From Glebionis coronaria (Eukaryota > Streptophyta > Magnoliopsida > Asterales > Asteraceae), in the NCBI GenBank assembly GCA_025667525.1, contig CM046881.1, forward strand, positions 27,477,580 to 27,541,579: a stretch of 64,000 nucleotides of DNA, read 5' to 3'. The notes below the pieces were generated by a model. That model saw nothing but the letters and a program-made list of their open reading frames with translations. It searched no databases and was not told where the DNA came from. The position numbers were made by a program, and so were the translations under genes. This document shows, in pieces, positions 13,078 to 24,080 of this stretch (the first letter of the stretch is position 1; every line of letters begins with the position of its first letter).

Positions 13078-13152
13078 CTGTGCACGGTACCTTATCTCAC
13101 CCCGCGGTTCCATATCGCTAAGGAACCGCGTAGGTACTTAAGGTACCGCCAC
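13078..13152. repeat. double-palindrome module a
   Basis: The inner hairpin CGCGGTTCCATAT ... TAAGGAACCGCG lies inside outer arms GGTACCTTA ... TAAGGTACC. It sits about 35 bp upstream of the LTR TATA-like box. Confidence 0.85.
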
Positions 13153-13533
13153 TAGACTACGCTCCGTTTTTTGTCTTTTAGTGGGGTGGGAATATCTGAG
13201 GTATTTGAAACCTTCAAAGAATATTCTAACAGCATTTGGAATATGCTATTTTCAAATTTTCATTTTCCATTTTAATAAAACATTTTCTAAAAAAGAAAGT
13301 TTATTAAAAAGTCTTTTGTCATATTAACAAAAGTGAGTTTTAAGGATAATTATTTTGATGATCACTAAGTATGATTAAGAAAGGTTAGTGATATGATTAT
13401 TACCTTGATGATAGTGTTAGTTAAATAATTCATTTTGTGTTTTACACTAAATGTGTTGTATGGTTTGTTGTGATCAAAACTAAGAAAGATTAGTTAACAC
13501 TAATAATGTTTTTAGGCATCACTTGCATTAACA

Positions 13534-13550
13534 ATCTCGTCCTTTTTGAT
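13534..13550 (-). other. polypurine tract
   Basis: Minus strand ATCAAAAAGGACGAGAT abuts the LTR start TGTTAATGCA. The other copy (21511-21526) keeps the cleaner AAAAAGGGGGAGAT. Confidence 0.8.
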
Positions 13551-14172
13551 TACGACAAACGATAAACTCATTTACGTAGAAACACAAAATATGGAATTAT
13601 TAACTAGTTTATCACTATCATTTCTCCCCCTTTGTCGTAGCAAAAAGGTTAGCACAAGTCTTTGAAGAACATCGAACTTTGCTAGTAGCTCCCCCTTGGT
13701 GGTTGCTCCCCCTTGCTTGGGGCACCAAGTTTGTGAGCTAAGGTGACATGCTACACAAAGGTTAGTAGAAAGGAAAGAAACACCAATGTATATATGATCA
13801 CTACCTACTAAGTAACTTGAGAGGGAGAGAGAGAAGAAATCTCAAATTAGAAGCAAGTATTTTGCTAAGTATGTCCAAAGAGGTAATTGACAAAATCAAG
13901 CTTCAATCCGATGAAGATGATAAGCTTGTCAATGGGTTAAAGTTTAGAATTGATGGAATCACCCATAAGCAATTGTAAAAATTAACCATGATCAACTCAA
14001 AATAGAACTAATGAAATAACACACAAACAACACAAAGGTTACATAAAAGAAAAAGACACAACAAAGAAGATAGTCATACAGAGTATCTAAAAGCAATAAA
14101 TATGGAAAATAAACCACTAAGCATAAGCTAGTCTAATAGTGATATTTTCCAAGATTGCTAAAAAATAAAAGA

Positions 14173-14843
14173 CTAAAAAGATGACGATGCATCATTCGAG
14201 GTTTTGTCCACCGGAATGAAAACTTGAATAGGAGGTCGAGTGAGGAGGAATTCAAGAAAATTTAACTTCTCATAGTTCAATTTGTTGAAATCGACAACAA
14301 GCACACGAGGATCCATGATGCAACAAAAAATCGTTTGATGGGGGTATGGCATCAAACTTAGGGTTTGGTGGTGGTGGGGTAATGGGTTTGGGAATGTTTT
14401 CACAATGCCTTATGAGGTTTGGGAAGGTTGAAAGGTCATTGAGTTGAGGGGTGTTGAAGGATTGTGGTGGTGGGGGGAACATTTTCTTTAGCTCCGGTGA
14501 TGGGGTTTATGGTATAAGTCTCATTCCAATACTTGATTGGAGAGAAGGTAGGGTTTATGGGTGGTTTGGACGAAGATGGTTCATTCTTCTTAACCCAAAT
14601 AGGTCGAACCGAGATTTTCGGTTTCTTTGAAAGCTTGGATGAGGAAGCTTTGGGTGAGTGGGGTTGTGACAAAGAAATGTCAAGGTTAGGAATGTAGGAG
14701 TTAGGCATTGTGAGAGTGTGAGAATGAAATCTCAAGGTTATGTGAGAATGAATTCTCAAGGTTGGGAAGGTGTGAGAATGAAATCTCAAGGTTGTGTGAG
14801 AGTGAATTCTCAAGGTTGGGAAGGTGTGAGAATGAAATCTCAA
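14173..14843 (-). pseudogene. ORF3 of non-autonomous element, broken
   Basis: The N-terminal part (14843-14436) starts with imitative repeats of a LRFHSHT unit, then a Lys/Pro/Ser-rich stretch. The C-terminal part (14482-14173) is proline-rich and contains HHGSSCACC. The two parts are in different frames, offset by one base at a C6 run near 14471; the second copy of the element has the same break. This copy also lacks 11 bases after 14275 that the other copy has, which shifts the C-terminal end. The HGxSCxCC block is shared with ORF2. Function is unknown; no enzyme motif is seen. Confidence 0.6.
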
Positions 14844-14845
14844 GG
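14703..14845 (-). repeat. tandem repeat in ORF3 start
   Basis: The unit GTGTGAGAATGAAATCTCAAG alternates with a variant ending GAATTCTCAAGGTTGGGAA, giving about five copies. It encodes the repeated RFHSHT peptide and contains a small GAGAATG ... CTC hairpin. Confidence 0.7.
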
Positions 14846-14994
14846 TTGGGGTATAAGTAAAATGTAATCAAGGTAAGAATTTGAATACAAAATGTGAAGT
14901 GTCAAGGAATGTTTAGTCAATTTGAGTAAACAAGGAATCTTGACAGGGTATAGGGTTTTAAAAGTTTTGACCAAAAATTCGTCAAAAACTGATT

Positions 14995-15076
14995 TCTGCC
15001 CGCGGTACCTTAAAGGGACCGGCGGTTCCATATCGCTAGGGAACCGCGGGGCTTTAAGGATCCGCGTCCAGTGGAC
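14995..15076. repeat. double-palindrome module b
   Basis: Outer arms CGCGGTACCTTAAAG ... CTTTAAGGATCCGCG enclose the inner hairpin GGCGGTTCCATAT ... TAGGGAACCGC. It lies between ORF2 and ORF3. Confidence 0.88.
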
Positions 15077-15510
15077 TTGAAACCAAGTTTTTACAGGTTT
15101 TTGAGAAAAACTAAGACTTTTTCAAAAAGTTACAAATCTTGGAATTTTACCTCTATTAGCACCAAATTATGCTAGGGTTGCATAAAGCAACACATTCACA
15201 AAGAATGTCTTGACAAAGGGTGACAAAATATTTGAATATCATTTTGAACCAATTTTAGTCAAGTTTTTAGAGGTTGTGATAGATTTAGGTTCAATTTTAT
15301 TTCAAATTAAAGTTGATTAATGTGCACATAAGGATGAAAACACATAAAGCTAAATCCATAGATCAACAACATGAAACATACATGAAGGAAATGACAACTA
15401 GAAAATTAAGTCAACTAACTATAACAAAGCTAGCTTAACATTAGATCTAGATTAGTAGTCTTCTTTGGCTTGGTTTTGTTGAAAACCATTTATTTAGAAA
15501 ACTTCATCAT

Positions 15511-16209
15511 TCATCTCCTAGGAGGAGGCATGGAGAACAAGGCAAGCAAGAACTCTTGCAACCTCCTATGTAGTCCAAACATTTCCATCCTAAGGTTATG
15601 GATGATGTAGTGGTTGTAAAGACAACATGGACAACTAGGACCATGTGTTTGTTGAAACCCATAGTATGGATCACCCAAAAGGAGGGAAAGTGGAACACAC
15701 AAAATTGGAATGTTTGAGTTGGGTGGAGGTGGAGGAGGCAAGTTCTCCAAGGGTGATGTGGGTGAGAGTGGAGGCATGTTTCCTAAAGGGGAAATGGGTG
15801 AGTGTGGAGGTAAATTCTCCAAGGTTTGTGAAATGGGTGAGTTATGAGGGGTAAATGGTGAAGTCACCAAAGTGTCATCAAAGTCATTCACAAAAGGAAT
15901 GCTTTGGATTGGTTGGGGTTGTGTGGTCACATCCAAGGGTGCACTTGGAGTGAAGGGTGAAGAGAGCTCATTCATTCTTGAGTTGAATGTATATGAGGTA
16001 GAACCAATGGAGTGGTTAGTACCATGGGTGGATGATGTCTTGCATGGTGCAAGAGGTGGGGAAGGTGATGAAGAAATGAGGATAGGAACCATCTCATTCT
16101 TAGGTGTGTGGAAAGGTGAGGAGTTAGGCTTGGCTACCTTAATCCTTATGTTGAGTGTTTTCTTTGGGGTGGAGGACTTGGAAGTGTTTGGGGTTTTGGT
16201 AGAAACCAT
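15511..16209 (-). CDS. ORF2 of non-autonomous element
   Basis: Uninterrupted 232-codon frame from ATG. It has a basic N-terminus with Lys/Ser/Thr (residues 1-30), a long Pro/Ser-rich middle, and a C-terminal segment containing HGPSCPCC at about residue 187. An amphipathic region follows (NLRMEMFGLHRRLQEFL), then a basic end. The HGxSCxCC block with following helix is also present in ORF3 and in the related element at 59.1-59.4 kb, so it was under constraint in this family. No zinc-knuckle spacing of gag type is seen. I recall similar products in Asteraceae retroelements. Function is unknown. The frame lies in a retroelement, so it is not a host gene. Confidence 0.6.
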   Translation of the reverse strand: MVSTKTPNTSKSSTPKKTLNIRIKVAKPNSSPFHTPKNEMVPILISSSPSPPLAPCKTSSTHGTNHSIGSTSYTFNSRMNELSSPFTPSAPLDVTTQPQPIQSIPFVNDFDDTLVTSPFTPHNSPISQTLENLPPHSPISPLGNMPPLSPTSPLENLPPPPPPNSNIPILCVPLSLLLGDPYYGFQQTHGPSCPCCLYNHYIIHNLRMEMFGLHRRLQEFLLALFSMPPPRR

Positions 16210-16440
16210 GGTTGTTTAGGGTTAAGGAAGGTATGTTTGATGTGTGAAGAACATGGCAAACAAGGTGGGTTTAAATGGGTGAGGGGATGATCCAAACTAG
16301 TAATGGGTTAAAATCATTTTAGGTAAATAATGAATTTAGGTAAGCTAGTTAAGGAAATGTGTAGTTTATTACAGAAAATCATGCAGTTTTTACACAGAAT
16401 TGAGAAAAACATTGTAGCAAAGATGCTGTCGGGCACAATG

Positions 16441-16515
16441 ACCGGCGGTTCCTTATCTAGGACCCGCGGTTCCTTATTGATAAGGAACCGCTGGTCGATA
16501 TCGAACCGCGACCAG
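16441..16515. repeat. double-palindrome module c
   Basis: GGCGGTTCCTTATC and CCGCGGTTCCTTATTGATAA are followed by inverse arms ATAAGGAACCGC and ATATCGAACCGCG. It lies between ORF1 and ORF2. Confidence 0.85.
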
Positions 16516-16797
16516 AGGTTTCAAAAAATCTTTCATCCCAGTTTTTATAAAACCCAGATTTTTCCCAAAAGATTCACAAGCCAAAGTTAACTACAGATCA
16601 TAATCTAAGTAAGTTAACTATCACAAAGATGCACAAAGCTATGTAAATCACAAACATCATTGCATAAGCAATAATTAGGATCAACATAAATAATAATCCA
16701 AACATGTAATCATAAGTTAATACACATCCAAGATAAAATAAAATTGTTCAACATTACATGTTTACCAACATGTATTCTTTGAAATACTTCAAAGCTT

Positions 16798-17976
16798 TCA
16801 CCTTCTCTTTTTGCCCAATCCCTTGATCATATTCCCCAAGAACTTGAAACCCTTCCTTGACTCAACCCGGTGTTCATGCAATTCACCTCTAGTCCTAAGG
16901 TTTTCACGGTAAAGATGCTCCATGTTAAGATCTTCCGGTACTTCACTAGAGGAGTAATGAGGTGGGGGAGCTAGGTCTTCAAATTCATCCTCGAATGGGC
17001 TTGAGGATGGATGGGAATTACTCGAAGAGTGGAAATGAGAACTAGTACCGACGCCATCACCATCACTTGTTGGCATATCGGTGTCCTCATAATCCGGCTC
17101 TTGATGATTGGATTTTTGTGAACCTCGGTCACTTCTAGGCTTTCGTTCATATACCTCTTAAATAGGTAACATAACCCGTTGAACCGGGTGAAAGCGAGAA
17201 AGATCGAGATGAGGAAAATCTTCACCAACCCTTCTAAAAAGGCGAGTAAGAAGCATAGCATAGGGAAGGTTTGTTTTGGGTTTGGAAAGAGCATAATTTA
17301 TACGTCGAGCGATGTAGAATGCTAAGTTATACTCGGTTGATGTAAAGATGCAAAACAACACATGCACCATACACGCCGAGATATGATCTCGGTTTCCACC
17401 AAGACAAAACACATTCTCCCTAAGGATGTTAGCCCATTGGACCATGAAGTCCTTAAGGTCGCTTGAGAGCACTTCATAGCGATTCACATTTCACACATTA
17501 GTATGAAGGCTTCTCACAACGTTTCCATCACGCTCCTTCGAGATGATATCAAGGATGAAATTTAGATCAACTTCGGTGATGTCATCTAAAGGTTTATCGT
17601 TGGACTCCACGAGAGCATCAAGTCTCCATTTGTCCGTAAAACGACAAGTGCCTCTATATGGCACACCAAGAATATCACCAAAATCATCGAGGGAATATTG
17701 AATGATTTGATCATTCAACGTGAAGCGAATAAAGATTTGGCCATTGATTTCGAGCATGGAGTAAGTGCTAAAGAATTCAAGAAGAAACAGGGGATAAATT
17801 TCTTCGTCTATGAAGAGCAAGCAATCAAATCCAATATGCTCAAACATAGAGTTGATATATCTATACCCCGTTATTCTTGTATCTACAACCCTACCCTCAT
17901 GGAAATTTCGAGTAGAAAGGGACGGAAAAGAGTTTTGAAGTTGAGGGGAAGCATAAGTTTGGGAAATGTCCGACAT
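16798..17976 (-). pseudogene. ORF1 of non-autonomous element, gag-like, two stops
   Basis: One frame of 393 codons from ATG at 17976, interrupted by an in-frame TGA (17491-17493) and TAA (17158-17160) with no frameshift. The body contains a helical region with GDILGVPYRGTCRF at about residues 99-112 and YAMLLTRLFRRVG at about residues 240-252. An acidic, Ser/Pro-rich tail ends in the basic KGFKFLGNMIKGLGKKRR. It resembles the plant retroelement domain annotated as 'putative plant transposon protein', from memory. It probably fills the gag position after the primer site, but no zinc knuckle or capsid motif is evident. Confidence 0.6.
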
Positions 17977-18701
17977 ATAGTTTCTAGTGAATTGATGATC
18001 TTTTTAATATTGAGAAGGCATGACTAGTACCTAAATAAACACAAGAAAATATTTATCCAATCACTCATATGAAAAACAAAATCAAAGATAAAAAATATGA
18101 GAATGTGTTATATCAATTTCTTGACAAACATAGAATTGAATCCATATCATTCTCATGTTCACAATGTGTCTATTCCATCATTAACCAAGAACACATGATC
18201 TATGTTAGATCAACAATGAATTAGAACATTGGTTTTTCAAAACAAGGTTTTTAGGTAAGCATTAACAATGTCATTACCTACTTGTTCATGGGTTCATCTC
18301 AAATCCATCTTTTAACCAAAATCATTTAGCCAAAATTCGGATTTGTTCTACAAGTGGGTTTTAGTGAAATCTTAATGAATATGAACCCAATGAATCATAG
18401 TAAAATAACCATGTCAACCCACATTCCTATTCAATTTCAATTTTAAAAATCCCCAATTATGGAAGGATGAACCCTAGAACAAAATAGATGAAATTGAAAG
18501 AAAATACTTACAATTAATTGATGTTAGATGAAGGATGAGTGAAACCCACAACTTGGAATCAATTAATTTGAGTGACTGAAGGTTTTGGAAGCTTCAACAA
18601 TGGTGGAAAACAAGAAACCCGTCGGCTGTGTGTTTTTGGGAGAGAGAGGGTTTGGTTTGAAAAAGAATAAAATAATCAAACTGGCGTTCTGAAAAAAGTT
18701 T
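17977..18701 (-). other. leader between module d and ORF1
   Basis: Minus-strand leader of the non-autonomous element, about 725 bp. AT-rich, no conserved frame, no splice signal I could support. Confidence 0.4.
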
Positions 18702-18770
18702 CTGCCCGTGGTTCCTTATCGATAAGGTACCGCGGGTTTGAGCCGCCTAGATAAGGAACCACCTACAGAG
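18702..18770. repeat. double-palindrome module d
   Basis: The hairpin GTGGTTCCTTATCGATAAGG is followed by TACCGCGGG and a further inverse arm GATAAGGAACCAC. The order of arms is rearranged relative to the other modules. It lies between the primer site and ORF1. Confidence 0.82.
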
Positions 18771-19904
18771 GCAAGTTTTTATCTATGAAAAACGCCAAAT
18801 TTTGAAAACCAAGTTTTTCTAAAATACTTAAGATTAAATCATGAGCCTTTTAGAATATCATTGGATCATCATAACACTAAGCAATATGCCTTAACGAAGG
18901 ATTACGAGTTAAATCAAGATCGAAAAGAACCGAAACGGACAAACGACTACTCGTAGCAAAACGGTAAAGTGGAGAGAAGTCAAGGGAAGTGAATCAAGAA
19001 TAGGACCAATGCTCAAGGGATTAATGACAATCTTCAAATAGTGGTAACGAAGAGCTTGTGTCATATATAGTGGTTAAAGACGTGCCTTTCCTGCGAAGTG
19101 TTTAACGGCTTTGGTAATGAACAAACACAAAGCAAATATTGAAGCATAGGCAATATCACTTTTAATAATAGTCTTAGTCTAAGTCAATATATGAGCAAGG
19201 CATTGATTCACTTTCTCTCCCACGAAGGGCCTACTAACCGTATGGGTGCAAACCATGGAAATCATGCTTGATACTTTAAGCTTCTACTAACTCACTCTAC
19301 ATCACCATAGTGAGTCAAGTATCCAAGCAATGAAGGTTTGAGAGGATAAAGGAAAAGAAACACAAACCACAAATAAATGTCAAGGCAAGGATGCCGAGAA
19401 CAAGCACATAGTCAAGTAATGATCAAAAGAATGATCAAAGGGCGTGTGGAAGAACGAAAGCGTACCTTGGCCACAAAGAGCAATCCATGAAGGAATAAGT
19501 GCTATGCCCAATCAATGACTATGATGAGTACTAAGTCTTCAAGGACTAGTATCATTCCTAATCATCTTGCTATCATCATTCAAAGATGTAAAAGATCAAT
19601 GAAGATGAGTCTTCTACAAGTTCAAGTAACTCAATCCACAACCAATTAAGTGATTGATCTTCATGAGTACCTACACAAAGCAAGATTCAAACTAGTAGAT
19701 ACATTTCAAGAGTATATCTAAAATGCATAAAGGCTACTAATCTTAAGTGGGATGCAATATTATCAATTAAAAGACTTATTTTCAAAGAAAACATAGTTTT
19801 GACCAAAGAGAAACTTTAGTATAACTTGACCTTCTAATTTGAGGAGACAATGGATCGATCCAAGTTTCAAAGTACAATATACTTCAAAGATCTTGAGTGA
19901 CCAT
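18771..19904 (-). other. leader after primer site
   Basis: Internal 5' region of the non-autonomous element. No open frame above chance and no further module. Confidence 0.4.
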
Positions 19905-19917
19905 CGCTCTGATACCA
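19905..19917 (-). other. primer binding site, initiator tRNA-Met type
   Basis: The minus strand reads TTGGTATCAGAGC two bases after the LTR end. It fixes the minus orientation and shows this LTR is the 5' LTR for the complete internal copy. Confidence 0.85.
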
Positions 19918-19919
19918 AT

Positions 19920-21510
19920 TGTGGAAACTAGAAGGGGGGGTTGAATAGTTTCTCTTCGATTGGTGACCAAATTAAAATTACTTTCAATTTGGTTTGTATC
20001 AAAACTATCTTTTACTTGAGGCTAAGTTGCATAATGATTAGGTTCAATTCAAATGCACTAGCAAAGATAATAGGTAAGTGTAATGATAATGAAATAAGTA
20101 AAGAGTAAGGAAGGAGACAACCTAGTGGGAAGACACCAAGATTTATAGTGGTTCGACAACGAGGCTCTATCCTCGTTTCTACTCCACTCCTCGAGTACAC
20201 CTACTCGAGATTTCCACTATATCCACAAGCTCCCTTCTTGACGGAGAAAACCTTACATCGTTGCTTACATTATTTTCCGACACTAAGCTAAATGTCGAGA
20301 CCTAATCTTTAGCTAGGACCAATCTACACAACGTTGCCTACTTCACAATTTAACGACACAAGGCTAGATGTCGGGTTCTAATCTTAAGGTAGAACCAATC
20401 TTCACGACGTTGCCTACTTCACCATTTTACGACACAAGGCTAGATGTCGAGTTCTAATCGAAAGCTTGAACCAATCTTCACGACTCTTCACTTTGAAGCT
20501 AAGTGAGAACTTCACATAACACAACTACTAGTCACTTTATAGTTTAGTGAGAACTCACAAGACACAACCACATCACTTTATAGTTTAGTGAACTCCTAAT
20601 CAAATCTATTACAACTCAACTAGACTTATCCAAGTACACACATGTATCTTGGATTTACACAACACAAATCCAAGCAAACACATATGCAATGGATGTACAC
20701 AACAAATCCAAGTATCCACAAATAACTTGGATGAACACAACTAGTCCAAGTATTCATAAATACATTGGATTGACCTAAAACAAAAAGGGTATCATGATGA
20801 ATATGACTAGCTCATAGATCCATCTTTATCACAACACTAGTGAGTGAGTGATCTTCTCATTGGACAAGGTAAAGGAGGGGATCAAGAGGATAATCATATG
20901 TAAACATCCTTAACAATTTAAGTGATCATTTACTAATGATTATGCTATAGAAAATAGAAAGAGGGCTGAGAAAAACGTCCAAGAGGCTTACTGGAAAATG
21001 AGATTTGACCCACTATTTAAAGGAGACAAAGTATAACGGATCTATAACGGCTAGCTGTGCGTGGTACCTTATCTCACCCCGCGGTTCCATATCGCTAAGG
21101 AACCGCGTAGGTACTTAAGGTACCGCCACTAGACTACGCTCCGTTTTTTGTCTTTTAGTGGGGTGGGAATATCTGAGGTATTTGAAACCTTCAAAGGATA
21201 TTCTAACAGCATTTGGAATATGCTATTTTCAAATTTTCATTTTCCATTTTAATAAAACATTTTCTAAAAAAGAAATTTTATTAAAAAGTCTTTTGTCATA
21301 TTAACAAAAGTGAGTTTTAAGGATAATCATTTTGATGATCACTAAGTATGATTAAGAAAGGTTAGTCATATGATTATTACCTTGATGATAGTGTTAGTTA
21401 AATAATTCATTTTGTGTTTTACACTAAATGTGTTGTATGGTTTGTTGTGATCAAAACTAAGAAAGATTAGTTAACACTAATAATGTTTTTAGGCATCACT
21501 TGCATTAACA
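19920..21510 (-). mobile_element. non-autonomous element 5'/middle LTR
   Basis: Same ends as 11938-13533 (TGTGGAAAC to CATTAACA), 1591 bp, seven G in its end hairpin. It is followed on the right by another purine tract and internal region rather than by host DNA, which reveals the tandem arrangement. Confidence 0.83.
21056..21130. repeat. double-palindrome module e (LTR copy of a)
   Basis: Near-identical to module a at the same LTR position. The outer arm starts GTGGTACCTTA. Confidence 0.85.
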
Positions 21511-21526
21511 ATCTCCCCCTTTTTGA
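21511..21526 (-). other. polypurine tract, second copy
   Basis: Minus strand TCAAAAAGGGGGAGAT directly before the LTR start. Confidence 0.8.
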
Positions 21527-22158
21527 TTACGACAAACGATAAACTCATTTACGTAGAAACACAAAATATGGAATTATTAACTAGTTTATCACTATCATTT
21601 CTCCCCCTTTGTCGTACCAAAAAGGTTAGCACAAGTCTTTGAAGAACATCGAACTTTGCTAGTAGCTCCCCCTTGGTGGTTGCTCCCCCTTGCTTGGGGC
21701 ACCAAGTTTGTGAGCTAAGGTGACATGCTACACAAAGGTTAGTAGAAAGAAAAGAAACACCAATGTATATATGATCACTACCTACTAAGTAACTTGAGAG
21801 GGAGAGAGAGAAGAAATCTCAAATTAGAAGCAAGTATTTTGCTAAGTATGTCCAAAGAGGTAATTGACAAAATCAAGCTTCAATCCGATGAAGATGATAA
21901 GCTTGTCAATGGGTTAAAGTTTAGAATTGATGGAATCACCCATAAGCAATTGTAAAAATTAACCATGATCAACTCAAAATAGAACTAATGAAATAACACA
22001 CAAACAACATAAAGGTTACATAAAAGAAAAAGACACAACAAAGAAGATAGTCATACACACAATATGAGTATCTAAAAGCAATAAATATGGAAAATAAACC
22101 ACTAAGCATAAGCTAGTCTAATAGTGATATTTTCCAAGATTGCTAAAAAAATAAAAGA

Positions 22159-22560
22159 CTAAAAAGATGACGATGCATCATTCGAAGTTTTGTCCACCGG
22201 AACGAAAACTTGAATAGGAGGTCGAGTGAGGAGGAATTCAAGAAAATTTAACTTCTCATACACATGAGCAAGTTCAATTTGTTGAAATCGACAACAAGCA
22301 CACGAGGATCCATGATGCAACACAAAATCGTTTGATGGGGGTATGGCATCAAACTTAGGGTTTGGTGGTGGTGGGGTAATGGGTTTGGGAATGTTTTCAC
22401 AATGCCTTGTGAGGTTTGGGAAGGTTGAAAGGTCATTGAGTTGAGGGGTGTTGAAGGATTGTGGTGGTGGGGGGAACATTTTCTTTAGCTCCGGTGATGG
22501 GGTTTATGGTATAAGTCTCATTCCAATACTTGATTGGAGAGAAGGTAGGGTTTATGGGTG
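22159..22560 (-). pseudogene. ORF3 second copy, C-terminal part
   Basis: The frame 22479-22159 (106 codons) keeps the full C-terminal domain: FVLHHGSSCACC, then a predicted helix (AHVYEKLNFLEFLL). It is in a different frame from the upstream part because of the same C6 run as in the first copy. The N-terminal part is displaced to 33330-33614 by the Athila insertion. Confidence 0.6.
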
Positions 22561-24066
22561 TGATACAAATGATTTTGCTAGGTTCAATTTTACTCTCGAT
22601 ATCCTCTCGAATTGATCTCGGTCTTAAGTGGAATGATTGTTCTTGGTTACTAAATAAAAGGGTTTGGTTTTCTAGTCTAATAAAAAGTGGGAATGAAAAT
22701 TTAAATCAAAGACAATTACTTTAATTATGATTAAAAAAGACTTGTATTAAACTTAAGATTAAAATTAAGATTAAAATTAAAATTGAAGTTAAAGTTCAAT
22801 AAACATAAAGAAACAGTAAAGCAGACAAACAGTAACCTAAAAGGAAAATTGATTCGGAACTTTAACCTTGGTTCGGAAGTTCACACTCATCCGGAACTTA
22901 CTGATCCGGAAGTTTTGGAAAATAAATCGGTTCGGAACTTTCTGCTTTGGTTCGGAAGTTTCTGGATGAAGGGTTGGTTCGGAAGTTTTGAGACTTCCGG
23001 ATGAAGGGTTGGTTCGGAAGTTTTGAGACTTCCGAATGAAGGCTTGGTTCGGAAGTTTTGATTTGGTTCGGAAGTTTTCAAAGTAAACTCATTCGGAACT
23101 TTTGATAGACAAACTCATTCGGAACATTTGCTTCGTTCGGAAGTTCAAGCTTCATTCGGAACTTTTGCTTGATTCGGAAGTTCTGGAAACCCAGATACAG
23201 TAAGAATACCCGAAGAACAAGGAAACTATTTTTAATCCAAAAATCACCAAGTTTTTCACCAATAATTTAAATAAATCAATCACAAAACTTCTACTAACCA
23301 TAAACTACAAATCCCATCAACAAAAACACAAATCCCAACAACTTTTGAAGATCAAATCAAGAAAAATAAAGACTTAAAAACTTGAAGATAAAGAAGATGA
23401 TGAACAAGATAAGATAGAAAGATTAAACAAGGACTTTCTATTGAATGATTAATGTTTTGACAAGATAAAACAAAGATTAAAATTACAAGATGAGAAAATT
23501 AAAGATTAAAATCACCAATCACCCTAGTGGTGATGGTGATGAAACGAAACAGGGAGAGAAAAAGTGGGGGAGAAGAAAGCTAAGCTAACTCCTCTAAAAT
23601 GTGTGAAGGGCTCCTTTTATAGGCTTGTCCTTTGGTTGGTGAGTGGGCTTTCTCCCGTCCTTCTTGTCTTTTCGTCTTTTCAGAAAAGTTTCCGTTTTCG
23701 ATTCTGATTCGGGATTTGTCGTCGATTAAATTCAACTCGTCTTTTAATTCCTTCGTTTAATAGACTTGAGTTTCTTCGACTTGTATAAATCTTCCATCTT
23801 TGGTCCTTTTCTTTGATAAATCTTCGAATAGGCCCAGTGACTTCAAATCTTTTGCATCTCTTGGACAATAGACTTTATCTTGAGTCTTTTTCTTCAGTAA
23901 AACCCGTACAATCCCATGTTTTCTTCAGTATTCATCCGGTTGGCTCTGAAAACACAATAAACACAAAAACCACGCATAATTCCAAACAAATGATATTAAA
24001 TACGTGTTTTGGTCTCGTTTTAGCCCGAATTAAGTGGTAAAAGGATGGGTGTTTACACACCTATCA
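22561..24066 (-). mobile_element. Athila 3' LTR
   Basis: 1506 bp between TGATACAAAT and CACCTATCA. Contains the TTCGGAAGTT array (22850-23190) and a TATA box at 23612-23622 on the minus strand. Confidence 0.92.
22850..23190 (-). repeat. TTCGGAA(G/C)TT array in Athila LTR
   Basis: About 20 copies of TTCGGAAGTT or TTCGGAACTT, in several arrangements including GGTTCGGAAGTTTTG and CATTCGGAACTTTTG. The same array is in the other LTR. It lies upstream of genes of no other kind and encodes only a chance repetitive frame. Confidence 0.85.
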
Positions 24067-24080
24067 AATCCTCTACACTT
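24067..24080 (-). other. probable Athila polypurine tract
   Basis: The minus strand reads TTAAGTGTAGAGGATT just before the LTR start TGATAGG. The AAGTGTAG core recurs with longer G runs at 25615, 25671 and 25890. Confidence 0.65.

Larger units (their letters stand above)
11938..13533 (-). mobile_element. non-autonomous element terminal (3') LTR
   Basis: Bounded by TGTAGAAAC and CATTAACA on the plus strand. It aligns with 19920-21510 with roughly 15 substitutions by eye (about 1%). The TGTAGAAAC end carries a hairpin, AGAAACTA ... TAGTTTCT, around a run of nine G. Confidence 0.85.

Noticed and set aside
14840..15031. 63-codon minus-strand frame starting MEPPVPLRYRG (also 33611-33802)
   Set aside because: Its start lies inside a double-palindrome module and the rest is AT-rich. 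Better explained as ORF3 leader.
15645..16219. plus-strand frames of 69 and 115 codons
   Set aside because: Antisense shadows of ORF2, Gly/Val/Glu-rich because the sense strand is Pro/Ser-rich.
22887..23081. 64-codon minus-strand frame with KTSEP/KLPNQ repeats (also 32150-32344)
   Set aside because: It is the translation of the TTCGGAAGTT array in the Athila LTR and only reflects the DNA repeat.
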